A stretch of DNA of 33,825 nt, from NCBI GenBank assembly GCA_019828545.1, contig JACVRA010000353.1:1-33825 (forward strand), written 5' to 3'. This document shows positions 1-9,378 of the stretch, piece after piece. This DNA is from Paracamarosporium sp. OC-R06-R3 (taxonomy: Eukaryota; Ascomycota; Dothideomycetes; Pleosporales; Didymosphaeriaceae). The notes under the pieces are model-generated. The model did not search any database. It saw only the letters and a list, made by a program, of their open reading frames with translations, and had not been told where the DNA came from. Each line of letters opens with the position of its first letter. Position 1 is the stretch's first letter. The position numbers were made by a program, and so were the translations under genes.

Positions 1-1700
1 GATCTACTCTAGAGCTTAATAGGATTAATAGAATTAAGCCTAAGCCTTATTATACTTTACTTAGTATAAGAATAATAATCTACTACGTAATTAAGCTTTT
101 ATAGTTAATAATAATAGTTAAATAATAAATACGTTTAAAGTAAAGTAGTTAAGGCACTTTATTAAATATATAATAGAGTATAGAGTAGGCATATACTAAC
201 TACTTATACTTAATAATTATAAAAGTTATAACTTACTTAAATTTTAAGTACTTTATAAAGAAAATAATATATATATTCTTTATATACTATTATATTTATT
301 ATACCTCTTATAATAAGGTATATAGAGTAGATAAGCCTTACTAATTTTAAATATATTAAAAATAAAGGCTATAAGAAGTACTATATTAACTCTAATTTAA
401 ATTAAACCTCTATTAAAAAGACTAAAAGATAATACTATTATATTTTTAATATAAATTAAGTTAAGATTTTACTATACTAAAATCTTAGTTAGATTAGGAT
501 TAAATAATCTTTAATTAAGTTAATAAATAAATCCTTCTTTTAAACCTTTAAGGCTACTTTAACGTAAATAGCTAATAAAAGGAGAGTATATATAAGATAA
601 AAGACTCTTAGTAGATTTAATAGCTTTTTAGTATTCTTTTATACTAGGCCTATAAACTAGTTAATTAATCTTTAATTTACTTCTTATTATATACTTTTAT
701 ATGCCTTTATCTAGAGTATATCTAGCATAGACCTTTTAACTACTTATATTAATATACCTCTTATAGTTACTTAATGTAGACTACTTTTTATTATTAAAGT
801 ACGTATATAGCTATTAAGTTAAGGGCCTAATTTATAATTATATTAATTATATTATTAAGTAAAAGTTTCTACTAGCCTTTTATATAGCCTATAAGTAGTT
901 TATTATAAAGAAAAATATCTACGTAAGCTTTTAAGGCGCTAGCCTAGTCCTATATAATCTAGAGGTAGTAATATTAAAGCTTAATATAAAGCTTTATATA
1001 CCAATACTACCTATACTAAAGGTTACCCTTTAGAAAGCCAAAATACTAAGTAATATATATAAGCTAAATGCTTAATTAATATTAATTTATAATAGGATTT
1101 GAAGATATAAGAGCTTATTACCTACTTCTATTATTATAGTATTAAACTAGCTTAAAAAAGGCACTAAGGTAATAGCGTATAAAAGTATACTTATATATAA
1201 TTAAATTATAAGGCTTAAGAAAGTAAATAAAGCTACTATAATATATAAAAAATATAAAAAAAAGAGGATTTAATAAAAAAGCACCTTAATAAAGGTAGAG
1301 GTAAAGGATATTATTACCTAAAGAAACGTTAAGTAGTAGCTAAAAAAGAAAATATATTAAAGTAAAGTATAATTAAGTATAAGTTAATAAACTTTAGTAT
1401 ACTATAGCCGCTATAGGTAAACTAGCTATAATTTATAAATATATAAAAAGAATACTAAAGATATAGCTTAGTCTAATATAGTAAATTTATTTTATTATTT
1501 TATTATACTATTAAAATATACTATTATAAAGGTATAAAAGCTTAGTAGGGTATATAGCTTACTTACTTATATAACTTACTTACTAAGTATATTACTAATA
1601 GTTAAAATATTATATTATACTATAGGTAATAGTATATTTTAATAGGGGCTTGGCATTATAAACTACTTACTTATATAAGCCACTTACTTATAAAGTATAT
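1..1700. repeat. AT-rich, RIP-degraded repeat block
   Basis: The stretch is overwhelmingly A+T with very frequent TpA dinucleotides (runs of taata, tatata, ttaatta) and has no open frame above 60 codons. The composition changes sharply near 1700-1800 to ordinary fungal DNA. This is what repeat-induced point mutation leaves of a transposon in Pezizomycotina, where C:G pairs become T:A in duplicated DNA. The only coding trace I could make out is a minus-strand reverse transcriptase/RNase H-like stretch, listed separately. No terminal repeats of the original element could be identified, so the element probably begins outside the window. Confidence 0.8.
360..655 (-). mobile_element. Relic of a Ty3/gypsy-type pol (RT connection/RNase H) after RIP
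   Basis: One minus-strand frame, read through many stops, keeps spaced residues of a gypsy-class retrotransposon. A YKRILKSY stretch near 645-620 resembles the YRRFIK-type motif after the RT palm. It is followed by a position where PLT would sit (read as SFI, each differing by C-to-T), an RFKRRIYLLT stretch near 545-515 like the usual AFE-x-L-x-x-LLT segment, and an IIF-x-SF-x-x-RFNLN stretch near 430-390 like the RNase H region. All substitutions needed are of the C-to-T/G-to-A type. No single motif is decisive, so the family is a tentative inference. The element is dead. Confidence 0.4.
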
Positions 1701-1865
1701 TAATACTAATTTAAACTGGTAAATAACCGCCTTACTACTTCTTAGCGTAATAATTCCTAAACTACTACTGTTTCCAATACACTACTACCTTTGTGGCGGT
1801 GCGCGTAAAATGGATTAAAATACTACTATTTTTAACCCACTAAAATTTAGTAAACCTATTATAAC

Positions 1866-1976
1866 AGACAGCTGCCCCTAGGCTTTAGGAGCGGTCGCTT
1901 GCCAGTTTATAGGCAGTTGCTCCCCAGCTTGTAGATAGTCGCTCCCTTGAGTATAGACAGTTGTTCCCTGGCAGCT
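1866..1976. repeat. Five tandem copies of a ~22-bp unit
   Basis: Five consecutive diverged units: 1866-1888, 1889-1910, 1911-1932, 1933-1954 and 1955-1976, with a partial sixth from 1977. They follow the pattern AGrCAGTtGCTCCCywGsyTrT; units 3 and 4, for example, read aggcagttgctccccagctt and agatagtcgctcccttgagt. Unit length is 22 bp except the first (23). The array sits in the spacer of the inverted repeat. Its role is unknown; subterminal repeats of this kind occur in transposons as transposase binding sites. Confidence 0.7.
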
Positions 1977-2175
1977 AGGCAGCCAACAGCACTAACGCGT
2001 TTATATAATTTAAGGCTTAACGCGTTCTAATGCGAACCGCAAGAAGCTGTAACTAACTTAGAAAATACTATAAGACAATTATTGTAAGACAGAACATGTC
2101 CTAGCCCGTCTTTTACAAGACTGCAGCTATCATTCTACCACCTAAGGGCCTTAGGGGGACGAGAAGTCTAGTATC

Positions 2176-2305
2176 GAAACAGTGGCATATGGGTCAGAAA
2201 CTGTGGTATTTCAGTCCATGTCCGACGCACGGCCACAAACAGTGGTACGGTATTGGAAACAGTAGTACCCGAGGAATTATTACGCCAAGAAGTGGTAAGG
2301 CGGTC
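2176..2305 (+). repeat. Dispersed (g/c)AAACAGTGGTA-like motifs in the right arm
   Basis: A short motif recurs at 2176 (gaaacagtggcata), 2197 (gaaactgtggtatt), 2236 (caaacagtggtacg), 2256 (gaaacagtagtacc) and, weaker, 2288 (agaagtggtaagg). Spacing is about 20-40 bp and orientation is the same. The left arm of the inverted repeat holds the RIP-altered complements. It may be a protein-binding array of the element; no function is shown. Confidence 0.45.
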
Positions 2306-2539
2306 ATTTGCCGTAATCTAAACTAATATTAAGTTAATCTACAACACGTAACTATTACGTAATGCTAAATCCATTAGCCGAGGAGCCGAGGCTCGGCGTT
2401 AGCGGGTAAGTTCTTGCGAACACGAGCACTACTGCTTACGTATCTTCTAAACCCTCACAATACTGTATCGCATCTTGATATACTATTACTTGGCCCGTTC
2501 AATAAACATTTCACAGAGCGCATCCTTCGTGCAGCCACT

Positions 2540-3579
2540 ATGACATCTCTCTATAACGATATTAAGTTTGAGATTAAGGGGGAAATTGGCATCATCAAGG
2601 TATCTGACAATTCGTTCCACCTATTGTGCAGGGCAATGGGCTCTAATATACCACACAGTTTAATCGTCCTGAAGCCCTCAATTCCTTCGGTGGAACTCTT
2701 ATTCCTGATGTGATAGCTGCCCTTCGCGAGCTCAATGAACATCCCGGCACTGTCTTCACCGTCCTTACCGGCGAGGGCCGATTTTTCTCTGCTGGTGCAG
2801 ATGTCCGCGGTGGGAGCTTATTGTCACAGGTAACGTCTCTTTTCTGTTGAACTCTTGACTGATTTTGGGGTTTGGGGGATGTAAAGCAGCAGCTGAGGGC
2901 ATCTTGCAGCCGAAGGAGTATCAGAATGCGGGCGAGAAGAAACTGGCTTTCTTGCATAGTTTCACTTACGGTAAGCGTGTGCATGCTCCAAACAAATAGG
3001 TGCACGGATATTGATCGTGGCCTTTGTGTAGCGACCGAGCTTCTGCGGAGCATGATTGATCACCGCAAGGTACTTGTTCTTGCCCTGAACGGTCCCGGCG
3101 TAGGAGGGGGCGCTGCCTGGTTTCCTGGAATTGCAGATATTGTATTGGCTTCTTCATCCGCTTGGCTTCAATGCCCTTTTAGTGCGCTTGGCCTGGTGCC
3201 CGAAAACGGATCTGCGCTCTCCTTCGCACAGCACATCGGTATACACCGCGCAAACGACTTCCTGATGTTTGGTCGAAAGCTATCTGCACAGGAACTGCTC
3301 GAAGCCGGTATGTACAACTATGTGTGGGATAAAACGGGTGATGAGTTCCATTCGGAGGTCATCAATTTTCTAGAAGGCCAATTGGAAGTCAACGACGGGA
3401 AGAGCATGATGGAGACGAAGAGGTTGCAAAATGCGGGCATAAGGGATCAGCGGATGATTGCTGTTGTCAATGCAGTTGATGCGCTAGCGGAACGTTTCGT
3501 CGAGGATGCACCGACGAAGAGGTTCGCAGAAAAGCGGAAGTTAATGGAGGAAAAGAGCAGAACGCGGTCGAAGATCTAG
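2540..3579 (+). CDS. Enoyl-CoA delta-isomerase/hydratase (crotonase family, peroxisomal type)
   Basis: Predicted 279-residue crotonase-fold enzyme, expected to move or hydrate double bonds of unsaturated fatty acyl-CoAs in peroxisomal beta-oxidation. Exons: 2540-2599, 2659-2829, 2910-2970, 3032-3579; introns of 59, 80 and 61 nt start with GT and end with AG. The third exon could instead start at 2898 (four extra residues); I prefer the CAG at 2909. Seen: the first oxyanion segment SAGADVRG (residues 64-71), the second NGPGVGGGAAW (117-127), and GLVPENGS (151-158), whose Glu155 matches the catalytic acid of fungal Eci1. The KSMMETKRLQNA segment near the C terminus is typical of the fungal isomerase group. 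The protein ends in SKI, a possible weak PTS1 signal. The gene begins only about 200 bp right of the repeat element. Family sure; isomerase versus hydratase inferred. Confidence 0.85.
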
Positions 3580-5642
3580 CTCTGTAATTCTAAGATTTCT
3601 TACGCTCTATGCCTCATTTCGTGTCTGCACGAGCCAACTTCCAATATGGCTCTTTGTTGTTGGCCTTTGCATTTACTATACTTGTTAACCTTCTTGATGA
3701 TATCTTTGTACATATGATACTTCCTAGAGCACACGTCATGACAAATTTTATTTCAAATTGTTTTTACTGCTCCTATGTATTCAATGTTTAGAACCCGATT
3801 ACGTGACTCACTATTTTCTGCTGTATCTCTTCCGTAACGGTGAGGCTTTAAGGTCGAAATACGGATTGAAAAAGATTTGAGCATACAGGCAAGATTCATG
3901 ATGGTGCCTCAAACGTAAATGGCTTATTGCATAACAACGATACATGTAGCGTGGAGTAGTTGATCATTAAGAGAAAGAACAAGGCAACCAGTCTGCTGGC
4001 ATGGCTTTTCTTACTGAATAACTTTCATAATTGACTCAGGGCTCGCAGGAGGTAAGTAGAAGTTCTCATGCGTGCGTCAGAAGCTGCCTTATAGTGGGAA
4101 TGAAGTAGTCAATCGTCGAGAATACGATTGATAGTTGCACTACTCTCATGTGAAATGTGGTAAGCGACACATTTTGTTTTTGGGTTAAAAGTGGCTAAGA
4201 TTTGCATATCCAATGTAGTTAGGTCTGATATCTTTAAACCCTTCAACTGTTCAGGTTTTACCGTTTGCGATGTTGTAGGGACGAGAAAGTTGCTGGACCT
4301 TGCTTTAGTCCTTGAAGCGCAAAGAGCGATGCTACTTCTTTGTGGCATACTTTTCTAGGTATAGTGTTGGCTATATCGTTCCCGTATTGGTGGCTTCATG
4401 GCATCGCCATGCACCTTCTCTTTCTTTATCACCGGCGCCCTCTCACACCGCACTTTCATCGAGCCCTGGGCGGCAACAGCTTGATCAATACCATGTTATA
4501 CCACATATCTACAATGGAAGAATACATCACTCTGTAAGAGTGCTAAATTGCCGTGATACGTTCTTGCTATACCTTTCCAGCCAATGTTTCCTGTCCTGAC
4601 TATTACCACGACCTGAAGATAAGTCCAGCTCGAAGCAGATCCAGAAACATAGGACTTCGACCGTAGGCCAATGGCATGGGGAGTATTGACGCTCCGTAGC
4701 ATTGTCCTCCGGTTTGCGACTTCACTATAGCTCTATTTAACTGTACATACCGCCATAAGCTTTCGTACGAGAAACTCCCGCCACTATTCCATGTATGGTA
4801 GACCATAACGCATCATGTACGATATCTCTATAATTCCATGTCCACCATTAGTTCCGTAGAATCTGAGGTTGTCCTTCACTTTCCATCTCAACAACTGGCC
4901 CTCGAAAGCGCCGCGAACCGTTCGGTGTGAGAGATTAATCGATAGGGCTGTGTATTGAGAAGTATTGAGTTTGTGACGAACAAAGAACACGACGAGGAAT
5001 ATAGCTATAAAATTCTTGGTGTGGCTCAAAGTTGAGTTTGTGTCCGACATGCCCACAGGCGAAGTCGTGTGAAAGATGGGTACAAGGCTGCGAGGAGGCC
5101 CATGTCTTCGCAAGTTACATTGGATTTGCGCGCAATGCCGATAACTGGATGTTGAGAGGTGGCATAAGCATAGTATAGCATCGCGAGGGCTGAGAACCCA
5201 GCTCTGTGTCATCCACCATGATTGCGATTCAGGATTGAGGCATATCAGAAGTGCGGGCTGCTGATGCGGTGAGAAGCAATGGCGTCGCTAGGTTTTGTGC
5301 TCGTCATGTAACGAATGGCACATTTGAGAATGTGTTTTAGATGAGACATGTACGTTCTGATTCGCTAGATGCTATAGTTAATAAAGGAACTCGAGTGACC
5401 GAGTAGACGGGTTTTAGCCGACGATATCAACATAACATGAGGGAGAGCCTTCGCCATGGGTGTACGTGGTGCGGTCTTTACAGTAGGCATGCAATATGTG
5501 TGGCGGGAATGCGTCCTATAAAGCCTAAGTTGGCAGCGTCGCAACCGTCCGAGGTTGAAACGTGGAGATTACCCGCGGCCAGTGTTATACTCATTAGCTG
5601 TCCACAACGTACTGCCACTCGCCAAACACGCTTGGATCCCCT
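3580..5642. other. Intergenic, no supportable gene
   Basis: About 2 kb between the isomerase and the next gene. Open frames reach only 142 codons (4784-5212, minus) and none shows a recognisable domain, signal peptide or convincing splice pattern. Composition is ordinary, not AT-rich, so it is not RIP-degraded like the left end. It may contain untranslated regions or decayed sequence. Confidence 0.6.
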
Positions 5643-6334
5643 CTAGTAGAACCTTGCGCCACCAAACGACTCAACTTTGACGCTTGCCTCTTCTTGTGTC
5701 TCTTGTGCCTTTCCCTCTTTTACTTCCATCTCATGCTCACCTATCTTTGCAGCTTCCTTTGCTCTTCTCTTCTCCTCCGAACCCTGAAACAGCAATTCCT
5801 CGTCCTCAATATCGTTCAGCACTGCACACACGTTAGCATCTCCTCTTGCGGCTGCTTCCATGACTACTCACAACCAGCCCATTCCTTCTCCCGCCCTTCT
5901 ACCCCGGTCCCCAATATCCCCTCAACATCCACATTCTCACCCCTCTGCACTCTCTCCACCATCCCTCTCAGCAGCCCGATCCTTGCCTCGGCCCTTCTCG
6001 TATCCGACGCTCTTTCCTGCTTCAGCCACAAGATTTGAATCGCCTGGCTGCCTACGAGCAATGCTAACACGATGTACGGCGTGGCGGGGTTCCATTCGCG
6101 CCTCGGTTTCTCTGCGTCTGAGGAGGGATTTTCGCCGGATCGCAAAGGGCGTGGTATCATGGATTCCCAGAAGGAGGGTCGCAGAATCGTTGGAAGGCTA
6201 AGGTGGCGCGCATGACGGGGTTGCGCGGAGAGCAGGGCGAGAGTACGCGATTGCGGGCGAGAGGCAGGGGTGAGGAGGGTGCGCGAGGTATGGGGATTGC
6301 GGAGAAGCTGGCGAAGGAGGGTGCGCGAATCCAT
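5643..6334 (-). CDS. Small mitochondrial-type single-pass membrane protein (probably DUF5321 family)
   Basis: Predicted 213 residues from two exons, 6334-5872 and 5821-5643, joined across a 50-nt intron with a GTGAGT donor, a GCTAAC branch site and a CAG acceptor. A GT three bases upstream would also keep frame. The first 70 residues are rich in Arg, Leu and Ser with very few acids, as in a mitochondrial presequence. A single membrane segment lies at about 85-104 (YIVLALLVGSQAIQILWL), followed by an RRAEARIGLLRGMVERVQRG amphipathic stretch and a highly charged Glu/Lys tail (155-205). The arrangement WNPAT, membrane helix, GSQAIQ resembles a fungal family of unknown function I remember as DUF5321; the name is from memory. 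Function unknown; inner-membrane location inferred. The C terminus faces the isomerase over a long gap, and the start lies 530 bp from the vps5 3' end. Confidence 0.7.
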
Positions 6335-6864
6335 ATTTGCTTAGGCTAGATGTGGTGCGATTGTTGCATTGCGGATGCGACGCGGACTTCGAGAAACTTA
6401 TGGGGCAGTAGGCGACAGGGATCCGCCCATCCAATGAGAGTGCGGATTCCCAGGAACCAAATATCATGCCCGAGTGATCCACAACATAGTTATGAATGGA
6501 TGACAGCTCTTGAGTAAGGAGACAATTTGTAAATTAAACGCACCGTAACGGTACACGGGTCCATAGCCTGAAAAATCATACCCTCCCGCCATTGCAACGA
6601 TAAGAAGGCCAATTCAAAAACCGCCTCACGCTTCTCGTCTCATCCAAACCTTCGAACTCCAAGTTCTCCCGCGCCCGACAAGCCCTTCGTAAAATGCTTC
6701 TCCATATCTTGCCTTGGTTCCCTCACTCAAACCTAGTGCTTCACGACCACCGCCCGAGACAAGTTCAGCCCAGCAGACATACCTGGCGCACGAGACATCA
6801 TGTCAGCTGATTCGCTCACGCTTGGTCAAGATGTGGCATAAGAGATATATTGTGGATAGACTAT
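6335..6864. other. Intergenic: promoter of the membrane-protein gene and 3' side of vps5
   Basis: Both flanking genes are on the minus strand, so this 530-bp stretch should hold the downstream region of vps5 (right part) and the upstream region of the 5643-6334 gene (left part). Frames here are short or are extensions of the neighbouring genes. No specific site is recognised. Confidence 0.5.
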
Positions 6865-8887
6865 TCACTCCTCAACCTCGCGCGTCACCTCCGCTGCTGC
6901 TCTTGCGTCCGACGGTTCTGATTCTGCCGTGGTCGGTCGGTCATCCGTAAATGGCGGCTGTTCCGAGTTGGGCGAAGCGACGACACCGGCGGGCGGGACG
7001 AAAGTGTCGCCATCTTCAGTGTCGAGCTGCATGAGGAAAGTTTCCCAGATCTCGATGAGCTGCTCGCGCGTCAGTATAGGACACCACAGCGTCAGTTGAA
7101 CTTCGCTCACCTCCTTCTGTGCCTCCACGGCGCTTTCCAGATATGTCTCTACCCCAGACTTGAAGTCTTCGACTTTTTCCCGTTCAAATCGTTCTAGCTC
7201 GTTTCTCATCAACCTACCCATGTCCTCAAACAACAATCTCGCTTGATGCACTCGTCGTTCCGCATCCGCAACGTCGGCACTGAGTTGATTCAAACGATCT
7301 TGCTGCGAGCGTCCTTGCCTTAGCAGTTTGTCCTGAGTCGTCTTGCGCTTGTGCAGTTCGGCCTCCGCAGCGTGCCACGTATGGTACGACTTCTGCCGTT
7401 GCAGAAATGCTTGCTTTACGGAGCCTATCAGGCGAATGTACTCGTCGATAACAATGCCCATGGTAAGTACGTCTTGTTGAGCTTGACGTTCGTAGAGCTC
7501 TCTTATTCGAATTTGAATATCTGACAAGCTGTCGAGCGGACCGGACAAAGAAGAGGACAATTCAACGGTTGACAACGAATGAAGCGAGGCAGAAAAGTCA
7601 CCGCACGCTTCGGCCAAGCCTTTCCGCTGGGCCACCACTGTATCGGTTGCTTTGAGGAGAGCCTTCAATTGGTTTTCGAGTGCGTCAAGATAAATCTTGC
7701 GATCGTGGAACCACTGGAACTGTCAACATGAAGGAATTGAAGTAGAATGCATGCACACTTACATCATCATGTTCAACAAACTTGCCGCTGCTTCCACCTA
7801 GCATCGAGCCGAACATGCCTTTGCTCTCGCCCAGTCCGGGATCTTTCCGCTCCTTATTCTTGATATCAACATTGAAAGCGTCGCTCTCAAGGAATATTTT
7901 CAGATCCCCGTCGTGTTGTAGAACGGAGTGCGCCGCAATCTTATTCAGCATGCGCTCCAGAGCCGCACGTCTCGACTCGACAAAGTCGGTATCGAATCGA
8001 CCGACGGCCTGCTTCTCTGGAGGTGGTGGGACGATTATACCGGGATTGTTGTTGTGCAGCTGATTGTATAGCCATAGGAAATCGCGATAGCGGCGGGAGA
8101 CCGTAAATTCCGAGTTGCGGTATCCTTTAGAGGTGGTCTGATGATCGATCAGCACGTTGACAACCCATGCTAGGTAGCAAGGCGTGCTTACCTTTGTCAT
8201 GACAGAATACTCGGTATGAGAGCTCGTCAAATCGCCAACTTTGTGCGGATCTCCCACGTAGATGCTAAACGTCGGCTTTGCTGCCTGTTCAACGCTCACG
8301 CTCGGTTGGGTCTGGCGGGGTGGTGCAGCTACAGTGGATGGCTGAACTGGCGGGGGTACGCGTGGGCCTCGCGCAAGGGGTCTATCATCATCGTCGTCGT
8401 CTAGGTTTACCGAGTCTAAAGTGGCCTGTAGGGAAGGTGTCGATGCGGCCAGCGGTGGGGCAGAACCTCGTCCGGCTTGCTCTTTCTGCGGCGGCGCTGG
8501 AGGCGCCTCTGGTCCCGGTGGCGATTCGGTCAGAGGCCCACCGAGAGGCCCCAAGGGATCCTCAACGGCCTCGAGCTTTGTTGCCTGCGCGCCATACTGC
8601 TTCCTTCGTGGTCCTCGTCCGGCGGGTGAGCGAGGTGCGGCCGAGGCATTCGGTGCAGACGGCGCGGAACCTTTCGTACCAGAATGTAGCTCTTTTCTTC
8701 ATTAGCTTTGCGCACTGTATCTGCGAGCGGGTCGTGCCGTACCAGACTCGTTCTCTTGGGTTATCTTGGGTACTTGCGGTGGAGGCGACCGCGAGGGCAC
8801 ATCTGCGCATCAAGTCAGAACTGAGGGTCTATAGCGAAGATACCACGTACCACCCCACGGCGAGCTCCCTTCATCGCCGAGATCCAT
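6865..8887 (-). CDS. VPS5: Retromer sorting nexin Vps5 (PX-BAR protein)
   Basis: Predicted 606-residue membrane-curving subunit of the retromer coat, which returns cargo from endosomes to the Golgi. Exons: 8887-8851, 8802-8743, 8691-8192, 8137-7763, 7713-6865, with introns of 48, 51, 54 and 49 nt, all GT-AG. The 54-nt intron is stop-free and in frame, so it looks coding; removing it restores the PX sequence VMTKTTSKGYRNSEF. Domains: disordered Pro/Ala-rich N terminus with an acidic DDDDDD run; PX domain about 171-285 with the lipid-binding RRYRDF (Arg214-215) and the PPPPEKQ loop; BAR domain about 325-560 with long charged helices. The last intron has two in-frame acceptors six bases apart; I chose TTCCAG, giving EHDDWFHDRK as in other fungal Vps5 proteins. 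The N-terminal start MDLGDEGSSPWGDVP also fits the family. Length matches family proteins. Confidence 0.92.
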
Positions 8888-9378
8888 TGCGTTGCGTCGA
8901 GTGCGAAGCTGTCAAGCAAGCTGCGAACTATGTGCGTCAACCCAGCTCCGCTCCTAGCGTCTTGGCACTCCGCGTCGGTCGTCCGTCACTGCCCGCGTCT
9001 GATCCATAACAAGGGATAGAGCCTGACTAGGACGCAAGTTTGCCCGTTGTAGGCATCGGGTTTCAAAACAACGTCTGCTTTTCAAGACTGTACGAAATAG
9101 AAGCCGACGATTCCACAGCCACCTTCTACTCTTTATGTAGTTACGCTAGCTAATAACCAGTCCACCTCCGAGACATGACGTGCCGCTCCTGGACCCCATT
9201 GTGAGCACCACCATGTCCATACATGTGACCATCATGAGGCATCCCCATCGAGTCCCCAGAGCGTCTGACTTTCAACAGCCCCCTAAAGACTCGCCACAAT
9301 GCCATTATACATTTACATTTTTAACCTGCGTGCCTACTATTATGTACATACATCGTCATTACATCCCATCATGAACAC
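8888..9378. other. Intergenic: vps5 promoter and alkaline phosphatase 3' region
   Basis: Both neighbours are transcribed leftward. The left part should carry the vps5 5' UTR and promoter, the right part the phosphatase 3' UTR. Only short frames are present and none is recognisable. Confidence 0.5.

Larger units (their letters stand above)
1705..2335. repeat. Long imperfect inverted repeat (foldback/MITE-like element or transposon end)
   Basis: The left arm (about 1705-1845) matches the reverse complement of the right arm (about 2180-2330). The clearest part is 1715-1780 against 2250-2315, sharing for example gcgtaataattcct and tactactgtttccaata. Many arm differences are C-to-T or G-to-A in the left arm, so the left copy has been RIP-mutated more than the right. 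The roughly 330-bp spacer contains the 22-bp tandem repeats. No coding capacity is seen. It could be a non-autonomous foldback element or two inverted partial copies of one larger element. Exact ends are uncertain. Confidence 0.6.

Noticed and set aside
4784..5212. 142-codon minus-strand frame with one hydrophobic stretch
   Set aside because: Starts with ATG, but no family resemblance, no extension by splicing and no supporting context; left unannotated.
8278..9009. 243-codon plus-strand frame across the vps5 5' end
   Set aside because: It overlaps the first three vps5 exons on the other strand and shows no domain; GC-rich low-stop artefact.
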